Counted from the first letter of the stretch, positions 7,767 through 16,588 are shown. The stretch: 47,299 bases of DNA from an uncultured bacterium (GCA_903824675.1 CAIJXV010000123.1:1-47299); one strand, 5' to 3'. A program made the numbers and translations. The notes: a model not told the origin generated them from the letters alone.

Positions 7767-9029
7767 ATGAGTCAGAAAATTCCGGTTTGCATTGTGGGTG
7801 GCGGGATGATTACGCAGGTCCAAATCCTGCCTTCGCTTTATCAACTCCAGCGATTGGGACGGGTGGGGGATATTCACATTTGCGCCTTGAATAGCGCGCC
7901 TTTGCGCGATTTGGCGAACGACCCGATGTTGAAAAAAGCCTTTCCCGGGCAGTCTTTCATGGCTCATCCCTCACTGGAGACCGATCCCAAGGTGGGTGTG
8001 CCGGATCTTTTCAAGGACGTGATCGCCCGCCTGCCGAAACACAGCATCGTGGTGGTCGCGGTCCCGGATCAGCTCCATCATGGCGTGATCGAGGTCGCCT
8101 TGCGGCATGAGCACCATATCTGTTGCGTGAAGCCTCTGGTTTTGAAACATGCCCAAGCCGAAGCCATTGGGGAGGAGGCGTGTTCCAAGGGATTGATCGT
8201 CGGTGTGGAATATCACAAGCGATTTGACGACCGGAGTTTGATCGCGCGTCGGCAGTATCGGGCCGGGCGGTTCGGGGAATTTATGCTGGGCCAGGCCAAT
8301 TTGCATGAATGCTGGTATTATCGCCATTCGAACTTCCAGAATTGGTGTACTTGCGAGAATTCGGATGTGTTCACCTATATCGCCTGCCATTATATCGACT
8401 TGGTTCAGTTTATCACCGGCCTCAAGCCGACAGCGGTTTCCGTCTACGGAATTGCCGATCAGTATCCCAATGGGAAAAAGGGATACCTGTGGGCTGATGG
8501 ACGGGTCATCTGGGAAAACGGCGCCGTGATGAATGTGCAGAATTCCTTGAGCTACCCGGATGAAGGACCTGGCGGCAATTTTCAAGGAATGCGGATGTAC
8601 GGACGGGGCGCCGACCGCGGTACGATGATTGTGCATAACGATCAGTTCCGCGGGGTGGAACACGTCTATCTCGAAAAAAGCGATTCGCCGGGAGACACGA
8701 CGTATGCCCAGCCGAACCCCGATTATTTCCAGTTCCTGGATATCGGCGGCGAAGGTTTGACGCCTGTGGGATATGGCTATCGCTCGATCGAATATATCAT
8801 CCGCAATATCGCCGAGTGCATGGAGCAGACCGCGGGTCTCGGAGAAGCCCAATCGTTGGCGCACCGGCAAAAGACGATCCGGCGTCTGGACGATGAAGGG
8901 ATCATGGCCACGCCTCGGAACAGCGCTTATAATGAACTGGTGATGGAAGCGGGCCGATTGTCGATTCTTAACGGCGGCCGGGAAGTCGAAATCCAATACG
9001 GTGCGAATGCCGGGGTGAAGTTGAAGTAA
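7767..9029 (+). CDS. Gfo/Idh/MocA family oxidoreductase
   Basis: A 420-residue NAD(P)-dependent dehydrogenase of the sugar/inositol type. The Rossmann fold opens with VCIVGGGMITQ (Gly11-13). The family EKP motif appears as VKP with Lys122 kept, and CHYIDLVQFITG (His208, Asp211) supplies the catalytic His-x-x-Asp region. The start is placed at 7767, not the in-frame ATG at 7749, because AAAGGG precedes 7767 by about 9 bases and nothing suitable precedes 7749. Its likely role is oxidation of a sugar or cyclitol, perhaps released by the upstream barrel enzyme (inference). Confidence 0.88.
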   Translation: MSQKIPVCIVGGGMITQVQILPSLYQLQRLGRVGDIHICALNSAPLRDLANDPMLKKAFPGQSFMAHPSLETDPKVGVPDLFKDVIARLPKHSIVVVAVPDQLHHGVIEVALRHEHHICCVKPLVLKHAQAEAIGEEACSKGLIVGVEYHKRFDDRSLIARRQYRAGRFGEFMLGQANLHECWYYRHSNFQNWCTCENSDVFTYIACHYIDLVQFITGLKPTAVSVYGIADQYPNGKKGYLWADGRVIWENGAVMNVQNSLSYPDEGPGGNFQGMRMYGRGADRGTMIVHNDQFRGVEHVYLEKSDSPGDTTYAQPNPDYFQFLDIGGEGLTPVGYGYRSIEYIIRNIAECMEQTAGLGEAQSLAHRQKTIRRLDDEGIMATPRNSAYNELVMEAGRLSILNGGREVEIQYGANAGVKLK

Positions 9030-9052
9030 AGGATGATGGGTGTGAAGTGAAG

Positions 9053-9076
9053 CGCCCCCGTCTGGATGGGGGGGCG
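9053..9076 (+). terminator. GC-rich hairpin between convergent genes
   Basis: CGCCCCC (9053-9059) pairs with GGGGGCG (9070-9076) around a 10-base loop, followed by ATTTCTTTCC. It sits between the stops of the plus-strand oxidoreductase and the minus-strand rmuC, so it may terminate from one or both sides. The T tract is imperfect. Confidence 0.5.
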
Positions 9077-9086
9077 ATTTCTTTCC

Positions 9087-10361
9087 TTAAGCCGGGTCCT
9101 TGTTCGCAGCTAATTCCTCGGCTTGGACGATTCGGGGGACGGTTTCGATGGGATCGGGTGCGGTGATGATGTCCTGTCCCCCTGCGGCGTGGAGTTCATG
9201 CAGTTTCCGGGTGGATACCAATACCCGGTTCTCCAAAGTACCAATGGCCTTGTTGTAGGTTTTGACGGTGTCGTCCAGTTGCTTCCCGACCTTGGTCAGG
9301 TGTTCAGTCAAATCTCCCAGCCGCTTATAAAGTTCCGCGCCTAATTCGCTGATTTGGCGGGCATTTACGGTCAGTGACTCCTGTCGCCAGCCATAGGCGA
9401 CCGCCTTGAGGAGGGCGATCAAGGTTGTCGGAGTGGCGAGAATGACCTTGCGATTGACGCTATCCTCGATCAGGCCCGGATCCTGTTCCAGTGCGGCGCT
9501 GAAGAACTGTTCTCCCGGCAGAAAGAGCACGACAAAATCGGGGACCTGTTCGAATTGTTCCCAGTAAGCTTTTCGTGAGAGGCTTTCGATATGGGTTTTG
9601 ATCAAGCGGAGATGATCCTGAAGGCAATGAGTCCGTTGTTCCGGAGTTTCCGCCTGTAACGAATCGAGAAAGGCGGAGAGGGGCGTTTTGGCATCGATCA
9701 CAATATGGCGGTTCCCGGGTAAATGGACGACGACATCGGGACGCAGGACGCGACCGTCCACGTCTCCGGTCTGAACTTGCTCGGTAAAATCACAATGATT
9801 GAGCATGCCGGACAGCTCGATGACCTTGCGAAGTTGGAGTTCGCCCCATTGGCCACGGACCTGGGGAGCCCGCAGTGCAGTGACCAGACGGCCGGTTTCC
9901 AGGCGAAGATTTCTTTCCGATTCCTGCAGGGACCGCAGTTGTTCCGCAAGGGCGTTGAAGGAACCGATGCGATCCTTTTCAACCTGATGCAAATGAGCAT
10001 TGAATTGAGTCAATCCCTCACGAACCGGGGCCAGGGACTGGGCGATGGAGTCCTGTCGGTTTTGAAGATCCTGTGAGGCGCCTGTTTGCCAGCGAGCCAA
10101 CTGGGTTTGGGCCAATTGCAGGAAGGATTCACTATGGGATTTGAGGACGTCCGCAGAAAGGGATTTAAAAGTGTCCCCCAGCCGCGATTGGGCTTCTGTA
10201 AGCAGGGAGGATTGCGCGGCCACCGCCCGTTGTTCCGCTTCCAGTCGGATCTGCAGTTCACGGCAGGACGCCTGCTGTCGCCAGAGGCCGGCGAAGAAAC
10301 CCAAGACGGCTCCTGCCGCAAGGCCGAACATGAAAACGACGAGGGGAATAAAAATCGACAT
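9087..10361 (-). CDS. rmuC: DNA recombination protein RmuC
   Basis: This 424-residue protein has an N-terminal membrane anchor (residues 4-27, PLVVFMFGLAAGAVLGFFAG), a long coiled coil to about residue 185 and the RmuC domain at about 190-385. The RmuC domain shows RGQWGELQLRKVIELSGM, VIDAKTPLSAFLDS and FVVLFLPGEQFFSAAL, all characteristic; the DAK segment belongs to its nuclease-like core. In Escherichia coli RmuC limits inversions at short inverted repeats, and the family resembles endonucleases of the PD-(D/E)xK type. The start is supported by AAAGGTG just upstream. It lies 76 bases after the LolA-like gene on the same strand with no clear terminator between, so it may be co-transcribed with it. 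Confidence 0.93.
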   Translation of the reverse strand: MSIFIPLVVFMFGLAAGAVLGFFAGLWRQQASCRELQIRLEAEQRAVAAQSSLLTEAQSRLGDTFKSLSADVLKSHSESFLQLAQTQLARWQTGASQDLQNRQDSIAQSLAPVREGLTQFNAHLHQVEKDRIGSFNALAEQLRSLQESERNLRLETGRLVTALRAPQVRGQWGELQLRKVIELSGMLNHCDFTEQVQTGDVDGRVLRPDVVVHLPGNRHIVIDAKTPLSAFLDSLQAETPEQRTHCLQDHLRLIKTHIESLSRKAYWEQFEQVPDFVVLFLPGEQFFSAALEQDPGLIEDSVNRKVILATPTTLIALLKAVAYGWRQESLTVNARQISELGAELYKRLGDLTEHLTKVGKQLDDTVKTYNKAIGTLENRVLVSTRKLHELHAAGGQDIITAPDPIETVPRIVQAEELAANKDPA

Positions 10362-10437
10362 AGAACACCTTTAATAAATTCTCAACCACCGGGAAGCGGA
10401 ATTGATTAGCTTGGCCATTTTTATAAAAAAATGCATT

Positions 10438-11274
10438 CTATTGGCTTTTTGGGATAGACAAGGATTCATCCCCATTTCCCATGGCCTCTTCCGTCGCTTC
10501 CGGTAAATCGGCTCCGGACATCGAGTCGATGCGTAGAATCGTTTTGTGATTGTCGGGGAGAGTGCGGATTTCCAAATCCTTGATCATCCAGTGTTCCCCG
10601 ATTTTGCGGAAACTTTTAATGGTAACCCGTCGGATGACATGACCGAGTGGGTCCTGGGCTTCGGCGAGCATGAGCATGCCATGGGTTCGATCGATCCAGA
10701 GCCGCACGGAGGCATAGCGATCAGCGGCGGGATTGGGTGAGTAGAGATCGACCAGGTAACAGGACTGTCCGCGAATCTCCTGGACGCCGAGGGTCTTGCC
10801 GTCGGTCCACCACAGGAAGCCGAGGGTCAAGTCCATCCACAACAGGTCGGAATTCGGCAGGGAGAGGTTGAGCGAGGGGGATTTCACACTGCTGGGGGGG
10901 GATCCGGTTTCCAGGAGGAGGGTAGGTGGTGCACCGGGGGGGCGGCGGATGTCTAGATGCGCCAAAGGCGAACCAAAATTGTCCGCAATCAGGTAATTTC
11001 CCCGGGCCTCGGGACCCCGGGCGAGGATTTGCATTTCAATTCCGAATTGAGTCCCCCCCCCGTCGGCGGTCTTGTCGGCCTTCAACGACCCCCTCAGTGT
11101 CACCGTCTGATCCGGCAGTCGCTTGAGCAGGTTGTCGATTAAATCTCTTGCCGAGGGCAATTCCTGGAGTGCAGATGACGGTGGATTCCCGGTTGTTGTG
11201 TTTTGTGCGTACAACGTCAGTGACGCCGTGAGGCAGCAGGCTAACCGTAGAATGGGGTGTAACGAACTGTTCAT
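10438..11274 (-). CDS. Exported LolA-like (outer-membrane lipoprotein-sorting-like) protein
   Basis: A 278-residue protein with a Sec signal peptide (hydrophobic LACCLTASLTLYA, cleavage near residue 23). The mature part fits a LolA/LolB-type half-barrel: strands such as TVTLRGSLKA, FGIEMQILARG and GNYLIADNFG, a DLTLGFLWW segment, then SCYLVDLYSPNP, VRLWIDRTHGMLMLAEAQD and RVTIKSFRKIGEHWMIKDLE. Relatives are usually annotated as outer membrane lipoprotein-sorting proteins. Transport of a lipid or lipoprotein across the periplasm is the family role; the cargo here is unknown. TAAGGAG precedes the ATG, and a TTGACA-17-TATGCT promoter lies just upstream. Confidence 0.72.
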   Translation of the reverse strand: MNSSLHPILRLACCLTASLTLYAQNTTTGNPPSSALQELPSARDLIDNLLKRLPDQTVTLRGSLKADKTADGGGTQFGIEMQILARGPEARGNYLIADNFGSPLAHLDIRRPPGAPPTLLLETGSPPSSVKSPSLNLSLPNSDLLWMDLTLGFLWWTDGKTLGVQEIRGQSCYLVDLYSPNPAADRYASVRLWIDRTHGMLMLAEAQDPLGHVIRRVTIKSFRKIGEHWMIKDLEIRTLPDNHKTILRIDSMSGADLPEATEEAMGNGDESLSIPKSQ

Positions 11275-11297
11275 AGAGACTCCTTAATGCGCTGTTG

Positions 11298-11326
11298 AGC
11301 ATAGAGTCCCGACGAGTGAGTGTCAA
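11298..11326 (-). promoter_or_regulatory. Strong sigma70-type promoter of the LolA-like gene
   Basis: On the minus strand a perfect TTGACA (11326-11321), 17 bases and TATGCT (11303-11298) lie about 25 bases before the start codon at 11274. Confidence 0.7.
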
Positions 11327-11343
11327 AAACTTTTCCAATAACG

Positions 11344-11372
11344 TTGACACGGAAAAAACGCAGGCTTATGAT
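11344..11372 (+). promoter_or_regulatory. Strong sigma70-type promoter of hppA
   Basis: A perfect TTGACA (11344-11349), a 17-base spacer and TATGAT (11367-11372, five of six consensus bases) lie 66 bases before hppA. It is arranged back to back with the LolA-like promoter, leaving 17 bases between the two -35 boxes. Confidence 0.75.
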
Positions 11373-11438
11373 GCGCTGTTTTTTTTATTGGAGCCGAAAA
11401 ACAAACGGTAGCCTTAAATTAGAGAAGGACGGACGAAA

Positions 11439-13841
11439 ATGAGCAAAGGTTTAGTGGTTGCAGTGGCGGGATGGATGGCCATGAGTGGAACGACATGGGC
11501 GGCAGAGACGGCCAGTAGTGCGATTCCGTCGGCTTGGTGGGTGGCCCCGATCGCCTCGGTATTGGCTTTGATTTTTGCCTGGATCTTTTATCGGATGATG
11601 ATGGGCGCCAACCCGGGAAATGCCCGGATGGTTGAAATTGCCGGATATGTACGCGAAGGGGCCATGGCTTATCTCTTCCGCCAGTACAAGGTGGTGTCGA
11701 TGGTGTTTGCGGGCTTGGTGGTGATTCTGTTCGTGCTGGCCAAGTTTCATATTCAAAATCCATTTGTGCCGATCGCTTTCTTAACGGGTGGTTTGTTCTC
11801 TGGATTATGTGGCTACTTGGGAATGCGCACGGCGACGGCGGCTTCGTCCCGCACCGCACAAGGCGCCAGCGAAGGGCTGAATCGCGGTTTGACGGTGGCC
11901 TTCCGTTCGGGTGCCGTGATGGGCTTGGTCGTGGTGGGTTTCGGCTTGCTGGATATTTGTATTTGGTTCTGGGTTCTGGACCAGCTGGTGTTCACGCCGG
12001 AGCACATGCAGACGGGGTTGCACTTCTGGGGGATGACGTTTGTCCCCACCGGTTGTTTGGCGGCCGAAAAGTGGTCGGAAATCACGACGACGATGTTGAC
12101 CTTCGGAATGGGCGCTTCCACCCAGGCTCTGTTTGCCCGTGTCGGCGGCGGGATTTTCACCAAGGCGGCGGATGTCGGCGCGGACCTGGTCGGTAAGGTT
12201 GAGGCCGGGATTCCGGAAGATGATCCACGCAATCCGGCGACGATCGCGGACAATGTCGGCGACAACGTCGGGGACGTGGCCGGTATGGGCGCCGATCTGT
12301 ATGAATCGTATTGCGGATCGATTTTAGCAACCGCGGCCCTGGGTGCGGCCGTCGGCGCGGGCTATATCCAAAAAGGGATGGAGGAGAATCTGGCCATCTC
12401 CAAGACCATTGGTCTGATCGTGGCGCCGATGATTGTGGCAGGGATCGGGACCCTTTTATCGATCATCGGTATGTTCATGGTCCGCTGCAAAGAAGGTGCG
12501 GATCAACGCAATTTATTGCGGGCCCTCTTGATTGGAACCCTGGGCAGTTCGGCCCTGATCATTGTGGCGATGGCCGTGATGGCCGGAATGGGGTTTGTGT
12601 CGTGGGGTATTTTTGGCGCCGTGGTGGCGGGATTGACCGCGGGGGTATTGATCGGTCAGTCGACGGAATATTACACCTCTGATTCCTATGGGCCGACCAA
12701 GGGCATCGCCGGACAGGCGCGGATGGGTGCGGCGACCGTGATCATCGACGGGTTGGCGACCGGGATGATGTCGGCGACCTATCCGGTGATCATTGTGGCG
12801 ATCGCGATTCTTTGCGCGTTCGGCTTTGCGGGTGGATTCGGAGAATTCAGCATGGGGTTGTATGGGGTCGGTTTCGCCGCGGTGGGGATGCTGGCGACGC
12901 TGGGAATCACACTGGCCACCGATGCTTACGGACCGATCGCGGATAACGCGGGCGGCAATGCTGAAATGGCTCATCTCCCTCCGGAAGTTCGTGAGCGGAC
13001 AGATGCCCTGGATTCGCTGGGCAACACAACGGCCGCGACGGGTAAGGGTTTCGCCATCGGGTCGGCGGCATTAACGGCCATGGCTCTGCTGGCGGCCAAT
13101 ATGGAAGAGGTCAAGATTTGGTCCACGCGATTCGCCGGGGATGCCACCTTTACGATTGGACGAGACACCCTGACGGCCTCGGCCATCAAAGCGAGTACGG
13201 TGCTGGACTTCATGCAGAAATTCGAGGTGCATCTGCTCAATCCGATGGTGATTTGCGGATTGTTTATCGGCGGCATGATGGCGTTTCTGTTCTGCGCCCT
13301 GTCGATGAAGGCCGTCGGTCGCGCGGCCGGCAGCATGGTGGAGGAGGTCCGTCGCCAATTTAAAGAGAAGCCCGGCATCATGGCCGGCACGGATCGTCCG
13401 GATTACGCCCGCTGTGTGGCCATTTCCACGGCCGGAGCACAGCGCGAGATGGTTCTGCCTTCCTTGTTGGCGATCATTGTGCCGGTTGTGACGGGTTTGA
13501 TTTTCGGGATTTCCGGCGTCATGGGCATGCTGGCCGGCGGCTTGGCCACCGGCTTTGTGTTGGCCACGATGCTCAATAATGCCGGCGGTGCATGGGATAA
13601 CGCCAAGAAATATATCGAAAAAGGAAACCTCGGTGGTAAACGTCTCCCCGATGGATCCAAAAATCCGGTCCATGGTGCCGCGGTGATCGGCGACACGGTG
13701 GGCGATCCTTGCAAGGATACCAGCGGTCCGTCGCTGAATATTCTTGTTAAATTGATGAGCATGGTGAGCATTGTCTTTACTCCGGTGATACTGAAGTTTT
13801 CGCCCGCGGTTCAGAAGGTCCTGCATATCGTTAATTATTAA
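11439..13841 (+). CDS. hppA: K+-dependent membrane-bound ion-pumping pyrophosphatase
   Basis: An 800-residue integral membrane pump that couples pyrophosphate hydrolysis to Na+ and/or H+ transport. The signature is present: [17 protein letters not shown] from residue 260, then [12 protein letters not shown] to about residue 290, and later [17 protein letters not shown]. The K+-dependence site reads [10 protein letters not shown], with Ala532 and Gly535 where K+-independent enzymes carry Lys and Thr, so this belongs to the K+-dependent subclass. Glu289 in DLYES matches the position seen in Na+-pumping members, but ion specificity cannot be settled by eye. The length is somewhat above the usual 660-770. 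AAGGA precedes the ATG. It is a monocistronic unit behind a strong promoter. Confidence 0.96.
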   Translation: MSKGLVVAVAGWMAMSGTTWAAETASSAIPSAWWVAPIASVLALIFAWIFYRMMMGANPGNARMVEIAGYVREGAMAYLFRQYKVVSMVFAGLVVILFVLAKFHIQNPFVPIAFLTGGLFSGLCGYLGMRTATAASSRTAQGASEGLNRGLTVAFRSGAVMGLVVVGFGLLDICIWFWVLDQLVFTPEHMQTGLHFWGMTFVPTGCLAAEKWSEITTTMLTFGMGASTQALFARVGGGIFTKAADVGADLVGKVEAGIPEDDPRNPATIADNVGDNVGDVAGMGADLYESYCGSILATAALGAAVGAGYIQKGMEENLAISKTIGLIVAPMIVAGIGTLLSIIGMFMVRCKEGADQRNLLRALLIGTLGSSALIIVAMAVMAGMGFVSWGIFGAVVAGLTAGVLIGQSTEYYTSDSYGPTKGIAGQARMGAATVIIDGLATGMMSATYPVIIVAIAILCAFGFAGGFGEFSMGLYGVGFAAVGMLATLGITLATDAYGPIADNAGGNAEMAHLPPEVRERTDALDSLGNTTAATGKGFAIGSAALTAMALLAANMEEVKIWSTRFAGDATFTIGRDTLTASAIKASTVLDFMQKFEVHLLNPMVICGLFIGGMMAFLFCALSMKAVGRAAGSMVEEVRRQFKEKPGIMAGTDRPDYARCVAISTAGAQREMVLPSLLAIIVPVVTGLIFGISGVMGMLAGGLATGFVLATMLNNAGGAWDNAKKYIEKGNLGGKRLPDGSKNPVHGAAVIGDTVGDPCKDTSGPSLNILVKLMSMVSIVFTPVILKFSPAVQKVLHIVNY

Positions 13842-13874
13842 GCGGTTTTTTGACGGGGCTGCAACAACAGGTAG

Positions 13875-13902
13875 CGGGTCGGTGCGCTTGCGCACCGACC
13901 CG
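13875..13902. repeat. Perfect 13-bp inverted repeat after hppA
   Basis: CGGGTCGGTGCGC (13875-13887) is followed after TT by its exact reverse complement (13890-13902). Weaker outer complementarity (ACAAC...AGGT before, ACCT...GTTGT after) could extend the structure. No T tract follows on either strand, so it is not a standard intrinsic terminator, though it could stabilise the hppA transcript end. Confidence 0.75.
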
Positions 13903-13991
13903 AATCGGCAACCTGCGACGTTGTCACCGGGCAGACGTGCACTCGGTGGGGCCGCTTCCGCGTTTCACTCAATGCTGAAATTGATGCGATT

Positions 13992-14762
13992 ATGAAGGTG
14001 ACGTTCTTAGGCACGGGAACTTCGGTCGGGGTACCGGTCATCGGATGTGATTGCGCTGTATGCCTGTCTAAGGATCCCAAAAACACCCGACTGCGATCCA
14101 GCCTGTATGTGGTGGTGGACGATTTACACCTGGTGATCGATACCAGTCCGGACTTTCGACAACAAGCTTTGCGCCATCGTATTCCCCGAGTGGATGCGGT
14201 CCTGGTCACCCATTCGCATGCTGATCATATCTTTGGGCTGGATGAAGTGCGTCGCTATAACACCCTCCAAAACAGTGTGATTCCAGTCTATGCGTCGGCC
14301 GAGACGGTTGAGGATTTGAAGCGGATTTTTAATTACATTTATGTCGAGGCCCCCCCGGGCACCTTTCGTCCCCGTCTCGAGATGATTGCGGTTGAGGTTT
14401 CATTTCGGTTGGGCCAGGTGACCGTGACCCCGATCCCGGTCCTTCATGGAAAAGTCAAAACCCTAGGGTTCCGCATCGATGCCGGTGGATACAGCATCGG
14501 ATATGTTCCCGATTGTCAGACGATGCCGGATTCGTCTCTGACTCTGTTGCGGGGGCTTGACCTCATGATTCTGGATGGGTTACGACATCGCCCCCATGCG
14601 ACGCATATGACCGTGGCGGAGAGTGTGGAGGTGTTGCGTCAGATCGGTGCCCGACGATCGTATCTGACCCATATGTGCCACGAGCTGGACCACGGTGAGA
14701 CCCAAGCGACTTTACCGGCGGGGATAGAACTTTCATGGGATGGGTTGGTGGTGACCCTATAG
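13992..14762 (+). CDS. PhnP-like metallo-beta-lactamase-fold hydrolase
   Basis: A 256-residue MBL-fold protein. It opens MKVTFLGTGTSVGVPVIGC and carries CDCAVC (Cys19, Cys21, Cys24), the structural zinc site of PhnP relatives. The metal-binding HSHADH is at residues 74-79, with further ligands likely at VLHGKVKTLGFR, VPDCQT and LTHMCHELDH. PhnP hydrolyses cyclic phosphoribosyl phosphates in phosphonate breakdown, but no phn genes are nearby, so a general phosphodiesterase role is safer. No strong Shine-Dalgarno precedes the ATG. It stands alone between the hppA palindrome and the tandem repeat array. Confidence 0.85.
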   Translation: MKVTFLGTGTSVGVPVIGCDCAVCLSKDPKNTRLRSSLYVVVDDLHLVIDTSPDFRQQALRHRIPRVDAVLVTHSHADHIFGLDEVRRYNTLQNSVIPVYASAETVEDLKRIFNYIYVEAPPGTFRPRLEMIAVEVSFRLGQVTVTPIPVLHGKVKTLGFRIDAGGYSIGYVPDCQTMPDSSLTLLRGLDLMILDGLRHRPHATHMTVAESVEVLRQIGARRSYLTHMCHELDHGETQATLPAGIELSWDGLVVTL

Positions 14763-14775
14763 ATTCGAGCCGACA

Positions 14776-15234
14776 GAAGTAAAGCCAGACCTACGGGATG
14801 GCTTCTGGGAAGCCGTGCGGTACGCCCGGCTGTACTGGCGGAAGTAAAGCCAGACCTACGGGATGGCTTCTGGGAAGCCGTGCAATACGCCCGGCTGTAC
14901 TGGCGGAAGTAAAGCCAGACCTACGGGATGGCTTCCGGGAAGCCGTGCGGTACGCCCGGCTGTACTGGCGGAAGTAAAGCCAGACCTACGGGATGGCTTC
15001 CGGGAGAAGCCGTGCGATACGCCCGGCTGTACTGGCGGAAGTAAAGCCAGACCTACGGGATGGCTTCTGGGAAGCCGTGCGGTACGCCCGGCTGTACTGG
15101 CGGAAGTAAAGCCAGACCTATACGGGATGGCTTCCGGGAGAAGCCGTGCGATACGCCCGGCTGTACTGGCGGAAGTAAAGCCAGACCTACGGGATGGCTT
15201 CTGGGAAGCCGTGCAATACGCCCGGCTGTACTGG
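14776..15234. repeat. Array of seven 65-69-bp tandem repeats
   Basis: Units begin GAAGTAAAGCCAGACCTACG at 14776, 14841, 14906, 14971, 15038, 15103 and 15172, giving periods of 65, 65, 65, 67, 65 and 69; the last is cut short near 15234. Every unit contains GGCTTC-loop-GAAGCC. The loop is TGG, CGG or CGGGA, so the two-base insertions fall in the loop and leave the stem intact. Units differ mainly in the loop and at GTGCGG/GTGCAA/GTGCGA. With a period not divisible by three, the reading frame shifts in each unit, which argues against coding. The rest of 14763-15325 holds only the downstream promoter. Confidence 0.95.
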
Positions 15235-15250
15235 GTGAGTATTTTTCTTT

Positions 15251-15280
15251 TTGATTGCGGGTAGGTCGATCTTTTATTAT
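15251..15280 (+). promoter_or_regulatory. Candidate promoter of the Gfo/holin/coiled-coil gene run
   Basis: TTGATT (15251-15256), an 18-base spacer and TATTAT (15275-15280) lie 45 bases before the ATG at 15326, immediately after the tandem repeat array. Confidence 0.45.
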
Positions 15281-15325
15281 TAAAGACAACTGCCGGTTCA
15301 TTTCGCCGGTGAAGGGGAATTTCAT

Positions 15326-16579
15326 ATGAATAAGCCGGTCAATTTCATCCATTTGGCGGGGAGCGGAGCCGCGCGGGAGTGGGGATCCTTCGCTTTGGAA
15401 TTTCCCCATCGGGCGCGATTTACAGCGGTGGTGGATGCGGATCGGAATCGGCGCGAAGCTTTTGCCGCGGAGCATAACATTGCCAAAAACCGTCAGTATG
15501 GCACCTTAAAACAGGCGCAGCAGGAAGGCCGCTTGGCCGATGCGGCGCTGGTCAGCGTCCCTGAAACCGAGCGGGCGGCTGCGATTCTCGGCATGTTAGG
15601 GGCGGGCTATGACGTGATGACGGAAACCCCCCTGGCCTTGACGGCGGCGGATGTGACGGCCATTGCCGATGCGGCGCGCAAAGGAGATGCTATTTTGGCG
15701 GCATTTCATCCTCTGCGGCACCATTCGCTGTTCCGTACCGTGCGCCAGATGATTCATTCCGGTGCTTTTGGCCGGGTGTTGGGCGTGGAATTGACCCGGA
15801 CCTTGAGTCATGTGGCCATGGCTCACTATCACGTGCGGGGTACCTTGAACACCCAGTCGGCCTTGCCGTTAATGGGTGCCTGTGCCGGAACAGAATTGGA
15901 TCTGTTGCGCGGCTGGGCCGACTGTCGTCCGCGCAAAGTTTGTTCGTCCGGTGTCTTAACGCATTTTAAAGCCGATCGCGCGCCCCAGGGAGCGCCGGCG
16001 TTTTGTCTGGACGGGTGTCCGATTCAGCGGGACTGTCCCTATCACGTGGTCCGTATGTATGGGGATGCGGGAGCGGACCTTTCCCTGGTACGGCAGATCG
16101 GCGCGTTCAAGGAACGTCACGAACTCTGGAATTCTCTCCGGAACAGTCGATATGGCCGCTGTGTCTACAAGTGTGATAACGATGTCTTGGATTTTCAAGC
16201 CGTTGCGATCGAATTCGAAGGGTCCGTTACCGCCCATTTAACCGTAACCGGGATGGGCGGGGAGGATGCCCGCATGGCGCGAATTGTGTTGGATAACGGG
16301 TTGATCGAACTCGATAGCCGGAACGGATTGATCCGCGCCGCGACCCTGAATCCCCCGATGCGCCGCGAAGTGGAATCCGTCGGAGCCCCGCCGGATCCGA
16401 TACGGGCGATGTTGGATGCCTTTATCGATGCGGTAGGGAGTCGGGATCGCCGCCATCTTCCGGCCCCTTTTGGGGCCTCCCTGGATGGCCATTGGATGGC
16501 CTTTGCGGCAGAGGAGTCCCGCCTTTCCGGAAAATGGGTGGAATTGCGAAATCCGGATGGTGGGCGCGGGCGGAATTAA
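15326..16579 (+). CDS. Gfo/Idh/MocA-like protein with degenerate active site
   Basis: A 417-residue Rossmann-fold protein of the Gfo/Idh/MocA family (start supported by AAGGGGA 8 bases upstream). The N-terminal HLAGSGAAREWG region and the DVMTETPLALT motif are family features, but the catalytic Lys of EKP is Thr101 (ETP). The usual (S/K)CHDLDLL segment reads ACAGTELDLL (185-194), so the catalytic His also appears lost. A Cys cluster, CLDGCPIQRDCPY (Cys227, 231, 237) plus CVYKCDND (Cys279, 283), matches a recognised subgroup and could bind metal. It may be an inactive, regulatory or altered-chemistry homologue. The holin-like gene follows after nine bases, so these are probably co-transcribed. 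Confidence 0.85.
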   Translation: MNKPVNFIHLAGSGAAREWGSFALEFPHRARFTAVVDADRNRREAFAAEHNIAKNRQYGTLKQAQQEGRLADAALVSVPETERAAAILGMLGAGYDVMTETPLALTAADVTAIADAARKGDAILAAFHPLRHHSLFRTVRQMIHSGAFGRVLGVELTRTLSHVAMAHYHVRGTLNTQSALPLMGACAGTELDLLRGWADCRPRKVCSSGVLTHFKADRAPQGAPAFCLDGCPIQRDCPYHVVRMYGDAGADLSLVRQIGAFKERHELWNSLRNSRYGRCVYKCDNDVLDFQAVAIEFEGSVTAHLTVTGMGGEDARMARIVLDNGLIELDSRNGLIRAATLNPPMRREVESVGAPPDPIRAMLDAFIDAVGSRDRRHLPAPFGASLDGHWMAFAAEESRLSGKWVELRNPDGGRGRN

Positions 16580-16588
16580 GGAGAGCCA

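Noticed and set aside
7971-8996. 341-codon antisense frame opposite the Gfo/Idh/MocA gene
   Set aside because: It is a shadow of a gene with clear Rossmann and catalytic motifs.
14776-15234. CRISPR array
   Set aside because: Units abut with no unique spacers, the period is set by one repeated unit, and no cas gene is nearby.
14863-15264. 133-codon frame across the tandem array (and overlapping ones on both strands)
   Set aside because: The 65-base period shifts the frame in every unit, there is no ribosome binding site, and the product is only shifted copies of repeat translation.
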